A stretch of DNA of 64,000 nt from Arthrinium phaeospermum. Lineage: Eukaryota > Ascomycota > Sordariomycetes > Amphisphaeriales > Apiosporaceae. The translations under genes were made by a program, and so were the position numbers. The notes beneath the pieces were generated by a model. The model worked only from the letters and a program-made list of their open reading frames with translations, searched no databases and was not told the DNA's origin. Location of the stretch: the NCBI GenBank assembly GCA_006503535.1, contig QYRS01000004.1:682001-746000 (forward strand), read 5' to 3'. Position 1 is the first letter of the stretch; each line of letters opens with the position of its first letter. Of this stretch, positions 1-11,886 are shown piece after piece.

Positions 1-111
1 CGAAGCCACTAGGGAAGGGACATCGTGATTGGCATCATAAAGGCCAGGCTTAACTCTTGGAGCGACGTATCATAGTTTTTATAGTGCTATTATTTACAAT
101 CGAGGCCATCA

Positions 112-1526
112 TTAAAGCCTATCATCCTCAATCTGAACCGACCCCACCGGCCCCCCGTCCCCGCCAACCCTAGGCAACAGACTCAACACGCGCGACTGCT
201 TGATGGCGGGCCCCCGCTTCCCGAAATACCGCTCGCTCTCGTAGCTCCAGTGCATGACCCCGCTGACGCACTGGGCCATGCCGTCGACCAGCCGCTGCAC
301 CGCCAGGCCGGCGGGGCCCATCCACCGCGGCAGCCGGCCGTACAGGGCGTAGAACCGCTGCATCTTGCGCCGGCTCAGCTCGCCCGCGTGGTCGAAGGCT
401 TGTTGGACGTCCAGGCGGTGTTGCTGCATGATGATGGTGATGATGTTGTGCTCGTCGTCGCGGGCGGACTGCTCTTTGTTGTAGGAGAGGATGTCCTGGG
501 TGGTATGTCAGTTGGAGAGTGGTTCATAATACGTTTATTAAATGTTGTAATCCCGTAGAGGGAGATGAAGGGCGGGTAACAGGGCTAACAGCGAACGAAG
601 TATAGGGAACGTACATTGGCGATCACAATAAGATCCACAGCAAGAGTCTCCATCCTCAAGAGGACCTTGTTGCACCGTATCTCGTCGGGGATATTCAGGT
701 CCATCTCATGCAGCGCTATTGTGGAAAGTGCGCCAGAGGTGTGCCGCCGAATGGGGAAGTAAGTCGCCAGGTCCACGATGCGCGACTCCGATCTGAGCTC
801 AGCCTGGCGGGCGACCGACTCGACATACTTGAGCCACGTCGCGAGAAACCGCCTCTTGAAAGTCGGCGTGGCGTCTCTTGGAAGGCGATTCCAAAACCTG
901 AGAGATACAGATGTTAGTACCGTTGATCTAGAATGATGTGCTTCACTCGAGGTATACTCACTGCCGTGTAAACTCTCCACCGATCCACTCTCCCGCCGGC
1001 CTGGGCATGTACGGGTTCGCAAACGCATCCAGCTGGATCCGCGCCTGCTCCCACACCTCCTCTGGTCCGGCCTTGTCCGAGAACTCGTCGAACATGAAGA
1101 ATAAGTGCATTAGGTCACACCCCGATCTGAGCTGCTCTATATTCATTATATCCATCACGAGTCAGCGTTGCAACAGGACCCGGTATTTAAGGAGACCGAT
1201 CTCACCTTTTGTCATCCTAGCGTAGCAAAACCCTGCCAAGAGGTCTGGTGATGGCGATGGGAACACATCAGTATCTAGTAGTAGGACGGGCACGTAAGGG
1301 CCTGGTGCAAATAGGTCAACTTACTTAGCTTGCCCTTGTCGTGAACCAGCTTCTGCGTCTCGGCGTCGAACGCGTTGAAGCTGGCGCTCCACTCGAGACA
1401 TTCCTCTTCGACCTCGGCTAGGTGAGGGTTGACCTGCCGTGGCCATTTCCAGAGGGCCTCGAGCTCAGGCAAACGGATCTTGTTGGTGTTGTTGTGGCTG
1501 GTCATTATGGGTTCGTAAATATACAT
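112..1526 (-). CDS. Sesquiterpene-synthase-type class I terpene cyclase, five exons
   Basis: Class I terpene cyclases ionise a prenyl diphosphate, usually farnesyl diphosphate for proteins of this size, and cyclise it to a hydrocarbon or alcohol. Splicing 1526-1325, 1274-1206, 1136-962, 897-615 and 495-112 gives about 370 residues with all phases matching, the normal length of fungal sesquiterpene synthases. The aspartate-rich metal motif appears as FDEFSD (D-E-x-x-D) after the first third. The NSE triad is rebuilt across the last intron as NDILSYNKE, followed by RDDEHN. A C-terminal ERYFG supplies the RY pair that senses diphosphate. The sequence style resembles the protoilludene/pentalenene-type synthases more than trichodiene synthase, but the product cannot be told. 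An in-frame ATG at 1505 is an alternative start. It is divergent from the neighbouring P450, as expected for a biosynthetic cluster. Confidence 0.9.
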
Positions 1527-2779
1527 GATAGTGAAAGCGGTGTCTGTGCTGAATGTCTAAGCTCGGCCCGTGGGGATATGATGAGCGACTTGGTACTAAT
1601 AAGGACGTTGGTCAGGACCGGGGCATTACTGCGAGTCTGGCTGGGCAGGAGCTGTCGGGCTTGTCGCCGCGATCCCGATCGTGGTGTTTACTTCTTTTTC
1701 CCTCCCTTTGCCGCGATTGTCTTGATAACCGGTTTGTTACGAACATCTAGGCCTTAGAAGGGAGAGATTCCCGACTCGTCGGTGATACGTCTTCGGCATC
1801 AACCTTATTTGCCACATATGCGTATCTTGTGGAGGCGGAAGACCCCGAAAGACCTTCCTTCGGATGCATCGCATGATGCATCAGAATAGGACATGTTATA
1901 TGTGATAGGAACGAATGGCATCTGCGCTCCCTTACTCGAGACAACGGAATCCAAATTGGTCAGATATGACTTGCATCAGTCTACCGGAGCCATAGTCATC
2001 AATCTACGTCCGTGCGTCGTGGGGACTGCGGGTACCTTTCCCAGCCAGGGGGTTTTTGAAAAAGCAAATGTCTCTCCAAGTGCCGTCCGCGGTGCACATT
2101 TCAACGCCATATGATAGGTTCTAGGCCAATATAGAAAAAGAAAAGTTGACATCGTATGCATGTGTTTCGAAGCTAAAACATCGACGGCTGCTGATCATAT
2201 TCCGAGACCTTACACATATCACTGACGTGACTCGCGGCACCCTAGTTATACTGAGCAAAGATGGACTAATATAGTAGGAGACCCGAAGCTAGCAAGGGGG
2301 CCCCTGATCAAGGATGATCACGGCACAACGCCACAACCGTGACATGAAAAGCTCGACGAAGGATTTTGTTTTTGCGACGGATCGCCAACAGCGGCCGATA
2401 CGGACCCAAGACTATGACAAGACGACCCGCCTTGGACGGAGGCGTATTGATTGATCAGATCTCATAGCCACTCGCCAGCCCTGGACCCTTACCACGAACG
2501 ACTCATGTCGCCATACTTACCAAGTCCGGCGCCTCTTCAATGTTTTAGTCAAATGCCAACGCGGGCACTGGTGAACTATCGTGTGATTGGCGCCTGTGTC
2601 CGCAACATGTGTTTCGAGATCGAGTTTCCTCTGAGTCCAAAAGCATTTCTTTTGCTGGCGAAAAGACTGCTTAGAGATGGGAAGTCAAACCAACCATGTC
2701 TTAAGAGTAGTGATATTCCATCAGCAAAACCTCATCGATTCAGCATCCTGCTTGTAACAGTCCCTACCTCCTTCTTACG
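1527..2779. promoter_or_regulatory. Divergent intergenic region between terpene cyclase and P450
   Basis: About 1.25 kb separates the two divergently transcribed start codons, so both promoters must lie here. Only short ORFs without recognisable domains are present. I cannot identify a specific factor site. Confidence 0.5.
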
Positions 2780-4547
2780 ATGTCTCAGTCAAACATCATG
2801 GAATTCCTAAGCTTGAGCCACGGTCGCCTTGGCCTCAGTCTCAGTCTCAGTCTTGGCGATATCTGCATAATCGTGTCCCTTTCACTTGTCGTTTACATAA
2901 TCGCTACTCTTACTTACACATTGACCCTGCACCCATTGGCAAAGTTCCCGGGGCCGATCTGGACGGCAAGCAGCCGGATCCCCTTCTGGGTCGCCTGTAT
3001 CACTGGGGATCAAGTGCGATGGATGCACAACCTGCATACAAAGTACGGTCCGGTCGTTCGCTACAGCCCGAATGATCTGAGCTTCGTCGACCGGGGTGGC
3101 GCCGAGTGGAAGGCCATCCACGGCCACGAGAAGGGCGGCCGGGAGCTGCCCAAAGCTCGAGAGTGGTTCGTCGAACCGGCCAATGGTAATACCCCCCACC
3201 TGAAAGTAATGCTGGGCAGTCCCACTAATTCGGCGTCGGGATAGGCATCTATGGCATCAACAGCGCACCAGCTCATGAAGACCACCGGCGCTTCCGCAAG
3301 CTCTTCTCGCCCGCCTTCTCGGAACGCGCCCTGAAGAGCAACGAGCCCGTCCTGCGCAAGCATGTCGACCTGTTAGTCGCCAAGCTGGGCGAGGCCGTCA
3401 GTGAGCGCAGGCCGCTAGACATGGTGCAGATGTACCAGTTCACCACCTTCGACTTCATGGGCGACCTGACCTTCGGCCAGCCGCTCGGCCTGCTCCGGGA
3501 CCTCAAGTACTCGCGCTGGGTCGAGGTCGTCTTCGACTCCATCAAGGTCATTCCGGTGGCCCAGCTGATCCAGTACTACCCCTGGCTGCACTCCCTGTTC
3601 AAGACGCTCGAGCCGCGGTTCGTCAGGGATATGAAGTACAACCACTTCAAGTACTCGGCCGACCGGGTCGACTGGCGCCTCGAGAGGGGCGCTGGGGAGG
3701 AGCCCGATATTTGGAGCATGGTGCTGGCGGCCAAGGGGGGCGAGCAGCTTAGTCTGGAGGAGATGTACTGCCATGCGGATGTTTTCATGTTGGCGGGCAG
3801 CGAGACCACTGGTATGCAATCTTCACCCTCTGTCTGTTCATTGAAGATTTGATTTCATGACTCTGACTCTTATGACCCAGGGTCTTCCCTCTCGGGTCTG
3901 ACCTACCATCTACTCACCAACCCCAGGAAGCTGGCGATCTTGACGAAAGAGATCCGCTCCTTATTCAAATGCGAGGAAGACATCACGCTCCAAAGCACAG
4001 CTGGCATCGAATATCTAAACACCTGTACGTAACCCTGAGATATCAAACATCTCCAGGAAGAAACCAACTGACTAACCCATTACGAACGGCAGGCATCCAA
4101 GAAGGCCTCCGCCTCTACCCACCCGTCCCCGTCGGCGTCCCCCGCGTCGTCGGCGCCGCGGGCCAGCTCATCGGCGACCAGTGGGTGGGCCCCGGCACCC
4201 GCGTGTCGGTGCACCACTACGCCACCTACCGCGCGCCCCAGAACTTCCGAGACCCCGACCAGTTCGCGCCCGAGCGCTGGCTGTCTGGTAGCAGCAGCAA
4301 GGAGGGGGCAGGTCCGTATTACCGGAACGATCGGCGCGAGAGCTGCCAGCCGTTCGCCTGCGGGCCACGGGACTGCCTGGGCCGCAACCTGGCTATGCAC
4401 GAGATGCGGTACATCCTGGCGCGGGTGCTTTTCCGCTTTGACTTGGAGTTCTGTCCGGAGAGCGAGGGGTGGGATGGGCAGAGGGCTTTCGTGTTGTGGG
4501 AGAAGAAGGCGCTGATGTGTACGCTACGGGTTGCATCGCATCGCTAG
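2780..4547 (+). CDS. Cytochrome P450 monooxygenase, membrane-anchored, four exons
   Basis: A microsomal P450 that would oxidise a small lipophilic substrate, plausibly the product of the adjacent terpene cyclase (inference from position). Exons 2780-3185, 3245-3811, 3881-4024 and 4093-4547 join in phase to 523 residues, standard for fungal P450s. A hydrophobic N-terminal anchor (about residues 25-50) is followed by the proline-rich hinge LHPLAKFPGP. The I-helix oxygen-binding motif is AGSETTG. The K-helix ExxR is EGLR, created across intron 3. The PERF-like region is FAPERW, and the haem loop FACGPRDCLG carries the cysteine ligand. The overall pattern resembles the isotrichodermin C-15 hydroxylase-like families, though I cannot assign a CYP number. 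All catalytic motifs are intact. Confidence 0.92.
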
Positions 4548-5443
4548 CTTCTTTGGGGAGGCAAGGATCGATGATCGTGGCCTATTAGGGCGGGATGCAA
4601 GGGGATGGAGTTAAACGGAATGAGTTGAATGTGGGGTTGGGATTTTGTAAGATTAGGGTTACTTGTATGAATGCGATTCTTCATGTCCTGTCTGCCTGTT
4701 GACTTTTCTCCGGTGCACGTAACGGCCATTCACATGTGTGAGAGCGCTATCTCTGTCAGTTCTCACTATCTCAACCTGTGGGAACTTTTCTGTGAAAAGA
4801 TGGAACTCAGGGTTGCCACTTGTCCTTATGATATTTCTTATGTCTCGTCCCCGCCTGAGCTACCGTCTTCATTGTGAATACCTACACGTAGATCGTAAAC
4901 TACTGTAGCAGTGGGCAATTACAAGTGCCAAATCCAAGACTCGATGGTGGCAAACAGCTAGGCCAGCGGATAGGGCGGTTGACATGCTCCAACAAGTGGA
5001 TTGAAGCAAGAATCTGTATCAGGGGTGCGGTCCCACATAAAGAACATGCCTAGCTAAGAACAGTTGCTGACCCGTTATCGTGGTGGGTATACTGGGGCCC
5101 TGGGTAAGGATATTGACTCAGGTGCGATGGCGGCACGGGCCTTGGCAGGGCACCATGGGCCGTGGGTAGAACGATCATCTCATTGCTGGGACCGATCCAG
5201 CCCTACTGTTGACGCCCATGATCTAGACACAAGATCATAGCGTTCTATTCCATAAGGTCGGGAACATTGACCACGATCGAGATAGCACCGAAAGTAAAAC
5301 CCATATTATCCATAGTTATTCTGCAGGATCTTGATTTTGCTAAGTCTTCAATAACACAACGAGGCTGTATCTAGCCTTCATACTAGACAAGCTTCCATAG
5401 AAGTGAAACATTCCATAGTACAAAGTTATATATACCGGTCCCA
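4548..5443. other. Intergenic, no gene seen
   Basis: This lies between the convergent 3' ends of the P450 and the membrane protein gene. It holds only short ORFs with no recognisable domain, and I see no repeat. Confidence 0.5.
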
Positions 5444-6641
5444 CTAGAAGTGATCCCGGTGCACCCCCCTCGGGTAGTTCGCCTCCTCATCCACCAAGTA
5501 ATTGACCGAGATATTAGTCTGGCGAATGATGCGAGTATCATTCCCCAGAATGGCCTTGTCGCTGTGGTTGTCGTCGTGGGCCTCATCCTCCACCGCCCCC
5601 TTGTGGTCGACGCCGCTATCGAGCATGCTGTGCCCGTCGCGGCCGCCGCGCTTGCGGTTGCTCATGGCATAGGAAGCAGCAGACCTGGGGTTGTTGTTGT
5701 TGTTGTTGTTGCCGCTCTTGTCTTCGCCGCTGTGGCCGCCGCTCGATCTGGCGCGCCGGAAGAAGGGCCGGTAGAAGGGGATCGAGGCGGCGATGATGGT
5801 GGCGCTCACTTCGGCGACGAGCCAGATCAGGACGATGGCGGTGCCGTAGGCGAAGTCGGCGCTGCGGGAGACGTAGGGGATGGTGGAGGTTTTGTAGAGA
5901 CCGACCACGCCAGCGCTGATATGAATGTTAGACGATTATTAAATAAATAAAGAACGCTGGTAGCACTTACACGAGACCCAGGCTCATGGACAGAATGATG
6001 CCAATCTTGTCGCGCGTCTTCATCTGCAGCCCCCAGATAACCACGCTCGGGAAGGCCGTGAGGACCAAGTCCATGACGGCCGAGTACCCGGCCGCATAGA
6101 CACCCAGACCCACCACCGAGTCGCTGGGGACGCAGTTGCGCTCGGCGGGGGTGGCGCACTGGTAGAACTGGACGATGGAGATGCTGCCCATGGACAAGAG
6201 GATGGTGACCAACATGAACCACAGCGCTATCTTGTGCCACATCACCTCGACGAGCCGGAGCAGGGTGATGATGAAGGACGACTTGGATACGGCAACGGCG
6301 ACGACGGCGAAGAACTGCCCGATCGGGAGGTAGAACAGGAGCGTGGGGAGCTTGGTCATGTCGAAGCTGGCGTCTAGGTGCGAGCCCAGCCCGTAGCCGG
6401 TCGTGTAGATGGAGAGGATGATGAACACTACAAAGAGTACCTACATGATTGTCGTTAGTACCAATGCGTCCATTTGAAATCAAGGAAGACATACCCAAGA
6501 GAGAGCCAAGGCGTAGTCATCTATGCCCAGCTTAGAGTGCACGAGCGCCTTCGCGGCAAACCGGGCACTCATGAAGGCCAAGGTCACCACACCACAGACA
6601 ATCATGGTGACGGTCATAGCCGTAGCTTTGGAGTCCTCCAT
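5444..6641 (-). CDS. Rhodopsin-fold (Pth11-like, CFEM-less) integral membrane protein
   Basis: Exons 6641-6495, 6440-5971 and 5915-5444 splice in phase to about 362 residues. The protein has the multi-helix pattern of the fungal rhodopsin-domain family of plasma-membrane proteins: an early GIDDYAL loop, a helix with TTGYGLG, a cysteine-bearing loop (YQCATPAERNC), and a late helix IWLVAEVSATIIAASIP followed by RPFF, all family hallmarks. The cytoplasmic tail is polar, with a seven-asparagine run encoded by a GTT/AAC microsatellite near 5692-5712, and ends rich in Asp and His. No CFEM domain precedes the first helix. Such proteins are thought to act as non-canonical GPCR-like sensors, but the ligand is unknown. 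An upstream ATG at 6701 exists; I chose 6641 because it starts just before the first helix. Confidence 0.85.
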
Positions 6642-8116
6642 TTCGACGGGGCAGAAAAACAAAAGAAGCACGGCCTTGGCAGCAAAGGAATGAAAAGGCA
6701 AGGCAAAAAGAAAACCGCAATGTTAAGCAACGAGGACTCGAGAAGCCAGTCTCTAGGAGTCTGAGGTAATAACTGATGTCAGAGCCATAAGAGTCAGTTA
6801 GGAGAGCTGGAGCAGCAGCCGCTGTTATCTATAGTCACTGGAGAGTCTGCGATACCCCGAAACGGCTCTGTTTTCCCGACGGATGCAGATGTGCCTGACT
6901 TTTTTGATCGCCGTAGCCTGGATCAAGGAACCTGCCAAGTGAAATCCCCGCCGTAACGTAAGGTTTCTTCAACAGAGATCTGGGTTGCCATTTTCGTTCA
7001 TGCAAGATCTCAATAGAGAGAAATTCATTTCCCTGGCGCAGCAGATGCAGGTCCGACACATGCGGCTTGATCCCCAAAACGATATCACTCTGTGCAGAGT
7101 GGTGGTGTGGGTGCAGTTCCTAGGAGCCTGGATGTTTAATGTGTCAGCTTATCACCTGTCACTTTTGCGGGAAATATTTGCAGCGAACGACACAACGGTT
7201 TCCTAATACAAAGCGTGCCGTTCCTAGATGTGATGCAGACGAACTGCGGACACCCCTGGTATGGTCCACGTCCCGGAGTATCTCCCGCCTATCAAGTTCG
7301 CGACTTGTGCCGCATCTAGCGGGGTTGCTCCAGAGCGGTCCGGTTTGCAACCCCTGTTCCCCGGTGCCGGGACTCCAACGCGATGGATGAACACCCACAA
7401 ATCAAACCGCGCCGTTGACAAATATGGAAAAGACCCCTGGTCATATGGGGCTCCCCGCATGGCACGATGTGATGCAAGGCATTTGGTCAATTCGTGAACC
7501 GGTCCTTTACCAGCATACTCCGTACGTATGGGGCCATGATGCTCCGCGGAATAATCCGCTTTTGGGAGCTGCGTGCGAACGACCATACCTACGATGCTGC
7601 AGATTTGGTAGAAATGTAATCTCTCACCTGCATATTACAGCTCTTCCCACCTGTAATTGCTTTTGATGGCGTTCGTTGCGTTCCGCATGGCCAAGATGCG
7701 ATTGGAGCTTGGCACTGAAGTTCCAGGGTCCAACAGTCCTTGGAGATGACTTGGCGCTTATCTGACAGCTATCCCTGTGACCAAAAGAGTTTCTCACACA
7801 CGAACTGGAGGAGACAAGTGTGCGGCGCAGACCAGTGTTTCGCAACTTTCTTTTCAAGTCCTCCACTGAGAAGCCCCAATGCTACATACCAATAAAGCAG
7901 CGTAGCACCGATTGATTTCAGGTTGATTCCCGCTGCGACCGCGACTCGCCGACCAAGATTTTCCCCTTTCGACCATCATTTATCACTTTTTCGCTTTAGT
8001 TTCTGTTTCTGGGCTGTTTCTTGGTAATTGGCCTATCTTGCTTCTGTGACCAGACTAGCCGGCACTGAATTCGGGAGATAGATACCGCACTTGCAGTACC
8101 GACTGACACCAACAAA
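6642..8116. other. Intergenic, divergent promoter region
   Basis: About 1.5 kb lies between the start codons of the membrane protein gene (-) and the second P450 (+). Short overlapping ORFs are present on both strands, none with a recognisable domain. Confidence 0.5.
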
Positions 8117-9840
8117 ATGGGTGCCGTCTTTTCCTCCACGGGTGGCACACTGCTCCTCCTCGCCCTGGCCGTGGCAGTCTATCTAGGCCAGCGCGCCATC
8201 CGCCCCAAGCCGCTGGCCGGGATCCCGTACAACCGCGACGGCGCCGCCAAGCTGTTCGGCGACGTGCCCGAGATGATGGGCTTCGTCATGAAGACGGGCC
8301 AGGTCTTCGGCTGGCTGACGTCTCTCACCGAGCGGCACCAGAGCCCCCTCGTGCAGGCCTTCGTCAAGCCCGGCGCCCTCCCCTGGGTGGTGCTGACGGA
8401 CCCGCACGAGGCGCAGGACATCCTGCTGCGGCGCACCCGCGAGTTCGACCGCAGCGGCTTCTTCGGCGAGCTCATCGGCGGGATCCTGCCCGAGCAGCAC
8501 ATCCAGTTCCTGTCGGGCGACGCCCGCTTCAAGACCAACCGGAACCTCATCAACCACCTCATGGCGCCCACCTTCATCGCCACCGTCAGCGGCCCGGAGA
8601 CGTACAAGAGCATCCTCACCCTCATCAAGGTCTGGCAGGCCAAGCGCGCCCTCGCCGACGGCCGGCCCTTCTCGGCGCACCACGACGTCGTCTACGCCGC
8701 CCTGGACGGCATCTTCGCCTCCTCCTTCGGCCTGCCCGAGGCCGACGGCAACACCATCCGGCGCCTCGAGGCGGTGGAGCAGTGGACGCCGCCCGAGCTG
8801 CCCGCCGCCGACCGGGACGCGCCCGTGCCCTTTCCCGAGGGCGAGGTGCCCCTGCTCTTCTCGTCCGTGCTCACGCTCGCCAACTCCGTCACCGACACCC
8901 AGCTCTCCCCGCCCCCGTCCTGACGTCCTGGGTCCTGCGCAAGCTGCCCTACATGGTCCGCGCCACCGCCGTCAAGGACGGGTATATCAGGGACAAGGTC
9001 CGCGAGTCGGAGCGGTTCATCGACCAGGGCGTCACCCAGCAGCCCCAGAGCGCGCTGCACTCCGTCCTCCTGCGCGAGAAGGAGGTCGCGGCCAAGGAGG
9101 GAAGGCCGCACGACTACTACAAGCGCGCCATCGCCGACGAGTTCTTCGGCTTCATGATGGCCGGGCACGACACCTCGGCCACCGCCGTGGCCTGGGGCCT
9201 CAAGTTCCTGACGGAACACCCGGCGGCGCAGGACCGGCTCCGCGCCGCGCTGCGCGGGGGGTACGCCGCCGCGGCGCGCGAGGGGCGGGCGCCCACGTAC
9301 GAGGAGCTGGTCAAGACGCAGATCCCCTACCTCGACGCGGCCGTCGAGGAGATCCTGCGGCACGCCAACACCATCGCCTTCGTCGTGCGCGAGGCGCAGG
9401 TGGACACGACGGTGCTGGGCCGGCACATCCCCAAGGGGACCAACGTCTTCCTGATGGCCAACGGGGCGGGGTACCTCAAGCCCGCCCTCCGGGTCGGGGA
9501 CGGGGAGCGCAGCCCCGGCGCGCGCCGCGGCGAGGGTAAATCGCTCAGCGGGGTCTGGGACGACCGGGATGTGTCGGCGTTCCGGCCGGAGCGCTGGCTC
9601 AGGGAGGAGGACGGGTCGTTTGATCCGCAGGCGGGGCCGCAGCTGGCGTTTGGGCTGGGGCCGCGGGGGTGTTTCGGGCGGAGGCTGGCGATGGTGACGC
9701 TCAAGATGCAGTTTGCGCTGATTGTGTGGCACTTTAAGCTGTTGCCCACGCCGCCGGAGCTGAGTGGCAGGGAGGCGGTGCAGAGGTTTGCGCTGGAGCC
9801 CAAACAGTGTTACATACGTCTGGAGAGGGCCGATGTATGA
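8117..9840 (+). CDS. Second cytochrome P450, intronless, with an apparent 1-nt deletion
   Basis: A GC-rich single-exon P450. Residues 1-20 form a hydrophobic anchor, followed by the hinge RPKPLAGIPYN. The first reading frame runs from 8117 to about 8905. The second, through 9840, carries the I-helix AGHDTSA, the ExxR helix EEILR, the region FRPERW and the haem loop FGLGPRGCFG. The two frames meet in the C-rich stretch near 8905-8918 with no room for a normal intron. One added base there gives a continuous 575-codon frame (LSPPP joining VLTSWVLRKLP). The gene is therefore either recently broken or carries an assembly deletion in a C run. All motifs are otherwise intact. It may act in the same pathway as the terpene cyclase 7 kb away, which is an inference. 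Confidence 0.85.
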
Positions 9841-10454
9841 GGACCATCATGCAACAACATCACATTTGAGATTGTAAGCTAAACTTGGATATTGTAGTAA
9901 TAGTCAATTTAAAGTAGTTAGAAATGTAATCAATTTAAGCATAACTCTTATTTCGTCCCATGTCTTCATTAGGGGTCAAGCCATCTGAGACTAATGCCCC
10001 TTTTCTGCTCAACCTCCGTGTGCCGACATCTGAAGCTTGACGTCCGTTTATGTCTCACAAGTTAAGCGCCGACCGCCGATGGATGGAGGAATAATCAGCC
10101 CGATTTCCTGTCACTAGCCCCTAAACCGCTGCTTAGGTCACCTCTGATTGGACCATTAGCTAGTCGTCGTGTTAGCTCATCTTACTAGATGCCTAGACCT
10201 AACCTAGACTCCTTAATGATTTATCTGACAGGTTGTCCTACCGGACAGCAATTTGTACCGAGACCATATATCAATCTTGTTGTTTGAGCATAAGTAACTC
10301 GGGTCCAACTGCGCAGGTTGCAGACGGCATCATGATTCTTTATATGCCGCAATCTCCCCGTTGATTCGTACCTCTACTTAGCCAACAAATCATACCCCTT
10401 TGCCTGTGAATTGCTGCACTCCCTTTCTTAACTGGGACAAGCGAAACAGGCGCC
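9841..10454. other. Intergenic, no gene seen
   Basis: About 600 nt between P450 and oxidoreductase, both on the plus strand. It includes the presumed promoter of the downstream gene, with T/A-rich sequence after the P450 stop. No domain or repeat is recognised. Confidence 0.5.
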
Positions 10455-11720
10455 ATGGCGGCTACAGAAAAGAACATCGTGGTGCTTGGCGGTTCCTACG
10501 GAGGCATCTCCGCCGCCCACAACATCCTCAAGCACACATACCCCCATCTGCCGAACAAGGAGACCTACCAAGTCGTTATGATCAGCGCCGCGTCACAAGC
10601 CATGTGCCGCCCCGGCTGCCCACGCGCACTCATATCAGACGACCTGCTAGACCAATCGCGCTTCTTCGTCGACATCCCGCAGCAGTTCGAGCAGTACCCG
10701 AAAGACAGCTTCCGCTTCATCCAGGGCACCGCCGTGGAGCTCGACCACGAAAGCCGAACGGTGACGTACCGCAGCACAGCTGAGGATGGCGGCCAGACTG
10801 AGAAGAAGATCTCGTTCTACGCCTTAGTCATCGCCACCGGGTCGTCGACGCCGTCGCCTCTGTTCAGCTTCAACAAGGACGAGGAGGCACTGCGAGCCAG
10901 CTGGGCAACCTTCCGCCAGGCGCTTCCGACGGCACGATCGATTGTTGTCGCGGGGGGTGGACCAACAGGAGTTGAGGTCGCCGGCGAGCTGGGCGAGTAC
11001 CTCAACGGCCGCGCTTGGTTCTTCAGCAGCAAGCTGGAGAATCCCAAGTTGTCCATCACCCTCGTGACCGGGGGCAACAAGATCCTGCCCATACTCCGCC
11101 CCTCCCTCGCGGAGAAGGCCGAGGGCATGCTGGCCAGAGTCGGCGTGACCGTCATCAAGAACGCCCGCGTAAAGAGCGTCTCGCCCGAGGGCTCGGGGTC
11201 GGAGGCGTCGGTATTAGCGACCAATACCACGGTATCCCTAGAAAATGGCCAGGTCCTCGAGGCGGACATTTATATCCCCGCCTTCGGCGTAACCTACAAC
11301 ACCAGTTTTGTAGCCAAGGAGCTGCTTATCAAGGACGGCCGTATTGAAACCAACCCTGCGACCCTGCGCGTAGACAAAGCCGGCCCGCGCATCTACGCCG
11401 TGGGCGACGTCACCTCGGCGGCGCGGCCCGCGGTGCACAACATCCTGGCGCAGATCCCCGTGCTGAGCGCGAACCTCAAGCGAGACCTTTTGACCGACGC
11501 CGGCGTCGTCACGGGCGCCGCGGTTCCCAAAGAAGACCGGGTGTTCAAAGAGGATACGAAAGAGACGCAGCTGGTGCCCATCGGGCCGAGCAAGGGCGTC
11601 GGCGCGTTTAGCGGGTTCGCGGTGCCGAGCTTGTTGGTGTGGCTGATCAAGGGGCGGGATTACTGGTTGTGGACGACGGGGGGGTTGTGGAGTGGGAAGC
11701 AGTGGAGTAAGGAGGGCTAA
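10455..11720 (+). CDS. AIF/AMID-like FAD-dependent NAD(P)H oxidoreductase
   Basis: A single-exon 421-residue flavoprotein of the pyridine-nucleotide-disulphide oxidoreductase superfamily, closest in layout to AIFM2/FSP1 and fungal AMID-like proteins, which pass electrons from NAD(P)H to quinones. Residues 8-20 carry the FAD-binding beta-alpha-beta turn (VLGGSYGG). ALVIATGSS marks the end of the first dinucleotide domain. VVAGGGPTGVEVAGEL is the NAD(P) site. YAVGDVT near residue 320 is the second FAD contact. There is no redox CxxxxC pair, as usual for this subfamily. The C-terminus is aromatic and hydrophobic (VWLIKGRDYWLWTTGG), suggesting membrane contact. The start is the first ATG, in good context (GCCATGG). 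Position suggests possible service to the terpenoid cluster, but these are also housekeeping genes. Confidence 0.88.
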   Translation: MAATEKNIVVLGGSYGGISAAHNILKHTYPHLPNKETYQVVMISAASQAMCRPGCPRALISDDLLDQSRFFVDIPQQFEQYPKDSFRFIQGTAVELDHESRTVTYRSTAEDGGQTEKKISFYALVIATGSSTPSPLFSFNKDEEALRASWATFRQALPTARSIVVAGGGPTGVEVAGELGEYLNGRAWFFSSKLENPKLSITLVTGGNKILPILRPSLAEKAEGMLARVGVTVIKNARVKSVSPEGSGSEASVLATNTTVSLENGQVLEADIYIPAFGVTYNTSFVAKELLIKDGRIETNPATLRVDKAGPRIYAVGDVTSAARPAVHNILAQIPVLSANLKRDLLTDAGVVTGAAVPKEDRVFKEDTKETQLVPIGPSKGVGAFSGFAVPSLLVWLIKGRDYWLWTTGGLWSGKQWSKEG

Positions 11721-11886
11721 TAAGGCTGGTTGTTGAGGGTTGATGGGGAAAGGCAAACCGAGCCTTGTTCAGATTAGAGCGGCGCTTGATTTTTGAGTGA
11801 CTTGTATTTAGGTTATTAAGTGTCCTGGTAGCCAGTGTGCTACAATACTGAATTCCAGAATCTTCGAGACCAGAGACATGACGTTA

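Noticed and set aside
5692..5712. GTT repeat as a stand-alone microsatellite feature
   Set aside because: It lies inside a coding exon as an Asn run of the membrane protein.
8850..8930. An intron explaining the frame change in the second P450
   Set aside because: The GT-AG pairs checked here are at most 57 nt and multiples of three, so they do not change frame; a missing base is simpler.
8692..9732. 346-codon minus-strand open frame over the second P450
   Set aside because: It is rich in Pro/Arg/Gly and lies antisense to clear P450 motifs. A shadow.
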